DNA of 25,150 bases from a virus. The DNA lies in the IMG/VR virus record IMGVR_UViG_3300006735_000227, positions 1 through 25,150 of that record. The stretch is one strand, 5' to 3'. The position numbers were made by a program, and so were the translations under genes. Shown here one piece after another: positions 23,811 through 25,150 of this stretch. Every line of letters begins with the position of its first letter. Within the stretch, counting starts at the first letter, position 1. The notes under the pieces are model-generated. The model was given only the letters and a program-made list of their open reading frames with translations. It had not been told where the DNA came from and did no database searches.

Positions 23811-24466
23811 GCTAATCTCTCCGCCACGTTATCTCTAATTTCAGCCCATACTTCGGGGTATTGTTCAATTAACACACGTTGAATTACTTCGACCTGTTGA
23901 ACTACGACAGTTTCCTGCTTGTGTACTAATTGTCCTTTAAACTCTAACGCATATTTTAAACTTTCCCTAATTTCCTTTGATAGTTTAACTAACGAGTCAA
24001 TTGTCTTATGGTCTAAGTCCTCAGCGTCGAAAATAAACTCTTGTAATTTTGTTTGTAATAGCGTAAGATTGCTTGAAAGAACTTCAATCTCGTTAATCTC
24101 CTGTCGGGCGATTTCCATGGAAGCGGAGCGTTGTACTAAGGGCTTGAGGTGTTTTTTCATATGAAGGTTAATCATATCAACTCCTACGCCTAACATCTTA
24201 GCCACCCGTGAGGGTTTAATACTTCCATCTGTAATGGCCGCTTCTAACTCGGCTCGGTTAGGTGCAACACACATAGGGCAGGATTCATTAGAATTATCGT
24301 GATAATCTCCCAAGTGATTTTGCATATGTTTACGAGTCGTACCGCTACGCCAATCTTCAATACGGTCTAACTCGGTCGCTTGTAATTCACCGGATAGAAT
24401 CATCTCCTCTAGATGGTCCCGGTCTTCATGCTGACAGAGTGGGCAAGATTTTAATATTTTTCTCAT
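23807..24466 (-). CDS. Tandem zinc-finger/HTH protein, candidate small terminase or regulator
   Basis: Two modules of the same design lie exactly 55 residues apart: Cys8, Cys11, His47, His51 and Cys63, Cys66, His102, His106. Both are CxxC-x35-HxxxH. The second contains a clear helix-turn-helix, KPSRVAKMLGVGVDMINLHM. This module (CxxC, a helix, HTH, HxxxH) is familiar from many phage and archaeal-virus DNA-binding proteins. The first copy has a degenerate HTH region. Residues about 110-219 form a long coiled-coil part that could oligomerise. DNA binding plus oligomerisation, in a block leading to TerL, suits a small terminase, but the gene is not adjacent to terL, and a transcription regulator is equally possible. 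It overlaps its upstream neighbour by ATGA. Confidence 0.7.
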   Translation of the reverse strand: MRKILKSCPLCQHEDRDHLEEMILSGELQATELDRIEDWRSGTTRKHMQNHLGDYHDNSNESCPMCVAPNRAELEAAITDGSIKPSRVAKMLGVGVDMINLHMKKHLKPLVQRSASMEIARQEINEIEVLSSNLTLLQTKLQEFIFDAEDLDHKTIDSLVKLSKEIRESLKYALEFKGQLVHKQETVVVQQVEVIQRVLIEQYPEVWAEIRDNVAERLA

Positions 24467-25146
24467 CGTAGGCCACGCTCCCTAAACATACTAAATATAC
24501 CCATTTCGAACTCCAACTTTTGATTTGTAGTATATCTTCTACCACGAGTATTTTTAATTTCTGCAAGCATATTATATGTATTTTCTACTACTTCGTTAAC
24601 ATTAGCAGCAGGCTTGAGATATTTATTATTAAGCATATCTATTACTTCTTGCTTAATTTCAACCTCTTGTAGTAATCGAATGATGCCACCAACTAACGCA
24701 TCTTTAGAAATTTCACCACGACGACCACGTTCACCTCTTCTTGCAATAGGTGCCTGTTTACCTCGACGTGACTTATCTCTCTCCCTTCTCTTCGGAAGAG
24801 GTTTTTTACCCATCGTTGAGGTGCTAGTTTGTCTACGGCGGCGTGGCTGCGGAGCAGGTTGTTGTTCTCTTGCCTCAACTCTTTCTAATTTATCAGGTCT
24901 ATCACGGTAGTCCCTAGTATAATCTTGTTGGTTGGCAACAACACGTTGAATTATTTTTTTTGCTTCAAGACCTTTAGATGGGTCTTCCATAGCCGTCAAA
25001 GCTTTATTTTCAAATGCAGATAAGGCCCGGAAAGATGCAGCAATTGAAGAATTGAAGGAAACATTAGCAGCCCCCTCAATAAAATTAGAAGGTAATTCTG
25101 AAAGTGCGGCTCTAAGATACGTTGTCCAAGTTTCCTCGGTGTGCAT
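24463..25146 (-). CDS. Basic DNA-binding-like protein, start uncertain at window edge (227 aa or more)
   Basis: Not recognised. Residues 1-90 are helical. Residues about 98-147 are extremely basic (QPRRRRQTSTSTMGKKPLPK and later RRGERGRRG), as in DNA- or RNA-binding tails. Residues 150-227 form a helical C-terminal domain (LVGGIIRLLQEVEIKQEVID). The ATG at 25144-25146 is only four bases from the right edge, so the true start could lie outside the window and no ribosome-binding site can be judged. It is coupled to the zinc-finger gene by ATGA. A role in DNA condensation or packaging is possible by charge alone. Confidence 0.65.
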   Translation of the reverse strand: MHTEETWTTYLRAALSELPSNFIEGAANVSFNSSIAASFRALSAFENKALTAMEDPSKGLEAKKIIQRVVANQQDYTRDYRDRPDKLERVEAREQQPAPQPRRRRQTSTSTMGKKPLPKRRERDKSRRGKQAPIARRGERGRRGEISKDALVGGIIRLLQEVEIKQEVIDMLNNKYLKPAANVNEVVENTYNMLAEIKNTRGRRYTTNQKLEFEMGIFSMFRERGLR

Positions 25147-25150
25147 CTTT

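Noticed and set aside
1-25150. tRNA, rRNA, CRISPR arrays, insertion sequences and attachment sites
   Set aside because: No repeat-spacer pattern, tRNA-like cloverleaf, transposase or terminal inverted repeats were seen by eye; almost all bases are in minus-strand genes.

Overview
The window is a densely packed piece of a tailed, HK97-fold double-stranded DNA virus genome at moderately low GC. Every gene I can support lies on the minus strand, so the transcriptional order runs from high to low coordinates. Genes are joined by ATGA overlaps or by stop codons fused to Shine-Dalgarno (SD) sequences. The longest real intergenic gap is about 46 bases. An archaeal host is suggested by two perfect archaeal-type TATA boxes (TTTATATA and TTTAAATA) at the right distance upstream of late genes, by an archaeal-type ATP-dependent DNA ligase, and by zinc-ribbon insertions in the portal. 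A marine archaeal virus such as a magrovirus-type virus of Marine Group II Euryarchaeota is my best guess. That host assignment is inference and not shown by the sequence alone.

Right part (25146 to about 17223) is the upstream and packaging block. It holds a basic 227-aa protein, a tandem zinc-finger/HTH protein that is a candidate small terminase or regulator, a 78-aa coiled-coil protein, a 60-aa tail-anchored membrane protein, a 510-aa protein that appears to start at AUU, a 786-aa protein with a TTG start, a GNAT-fold protein, and the large terminase. A free-standing LAGLIDADG endonuclease-like gene follows, and then a portal with two zinc-ribbon-like insertions.

Middle part (14301 to 7172) holds a 31-codon gene locked between portal and the next gene by two ATGA overlaps, then proteins of 684, 69, 429, 76 and 140 aa of unknown role. 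Last comes a 943-aa ATP-dependent DNA ligase whose catalytic core fills only its first 400 or so residues.

Left part (7169 to 1) is the capsid block, with two TATA-box promoters. The first drives the prohead protease with its fused and independently startable scaffold, the major capsid protein, a beta-rich 199-aa protein and a 107-aa protein with a HeH/SAP-like tail. The second drives a 96-aa beta-rich small structural protein, a 599-aa unknown, a probable head-tail connector, a 123-aa protein, a 59-aa basic protein of a family widespread in marine phages, and the first codons of a gene whose start nearly repeats that of the 123-aa gene.

The terminase, portal, protease, scaffold, capsid and connector make a complete capsid-assembly and DNA-packaging module. 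Several very large uncharacterised proteins and the oversized ligase are interleaved with it; by position they may be virion-associated.
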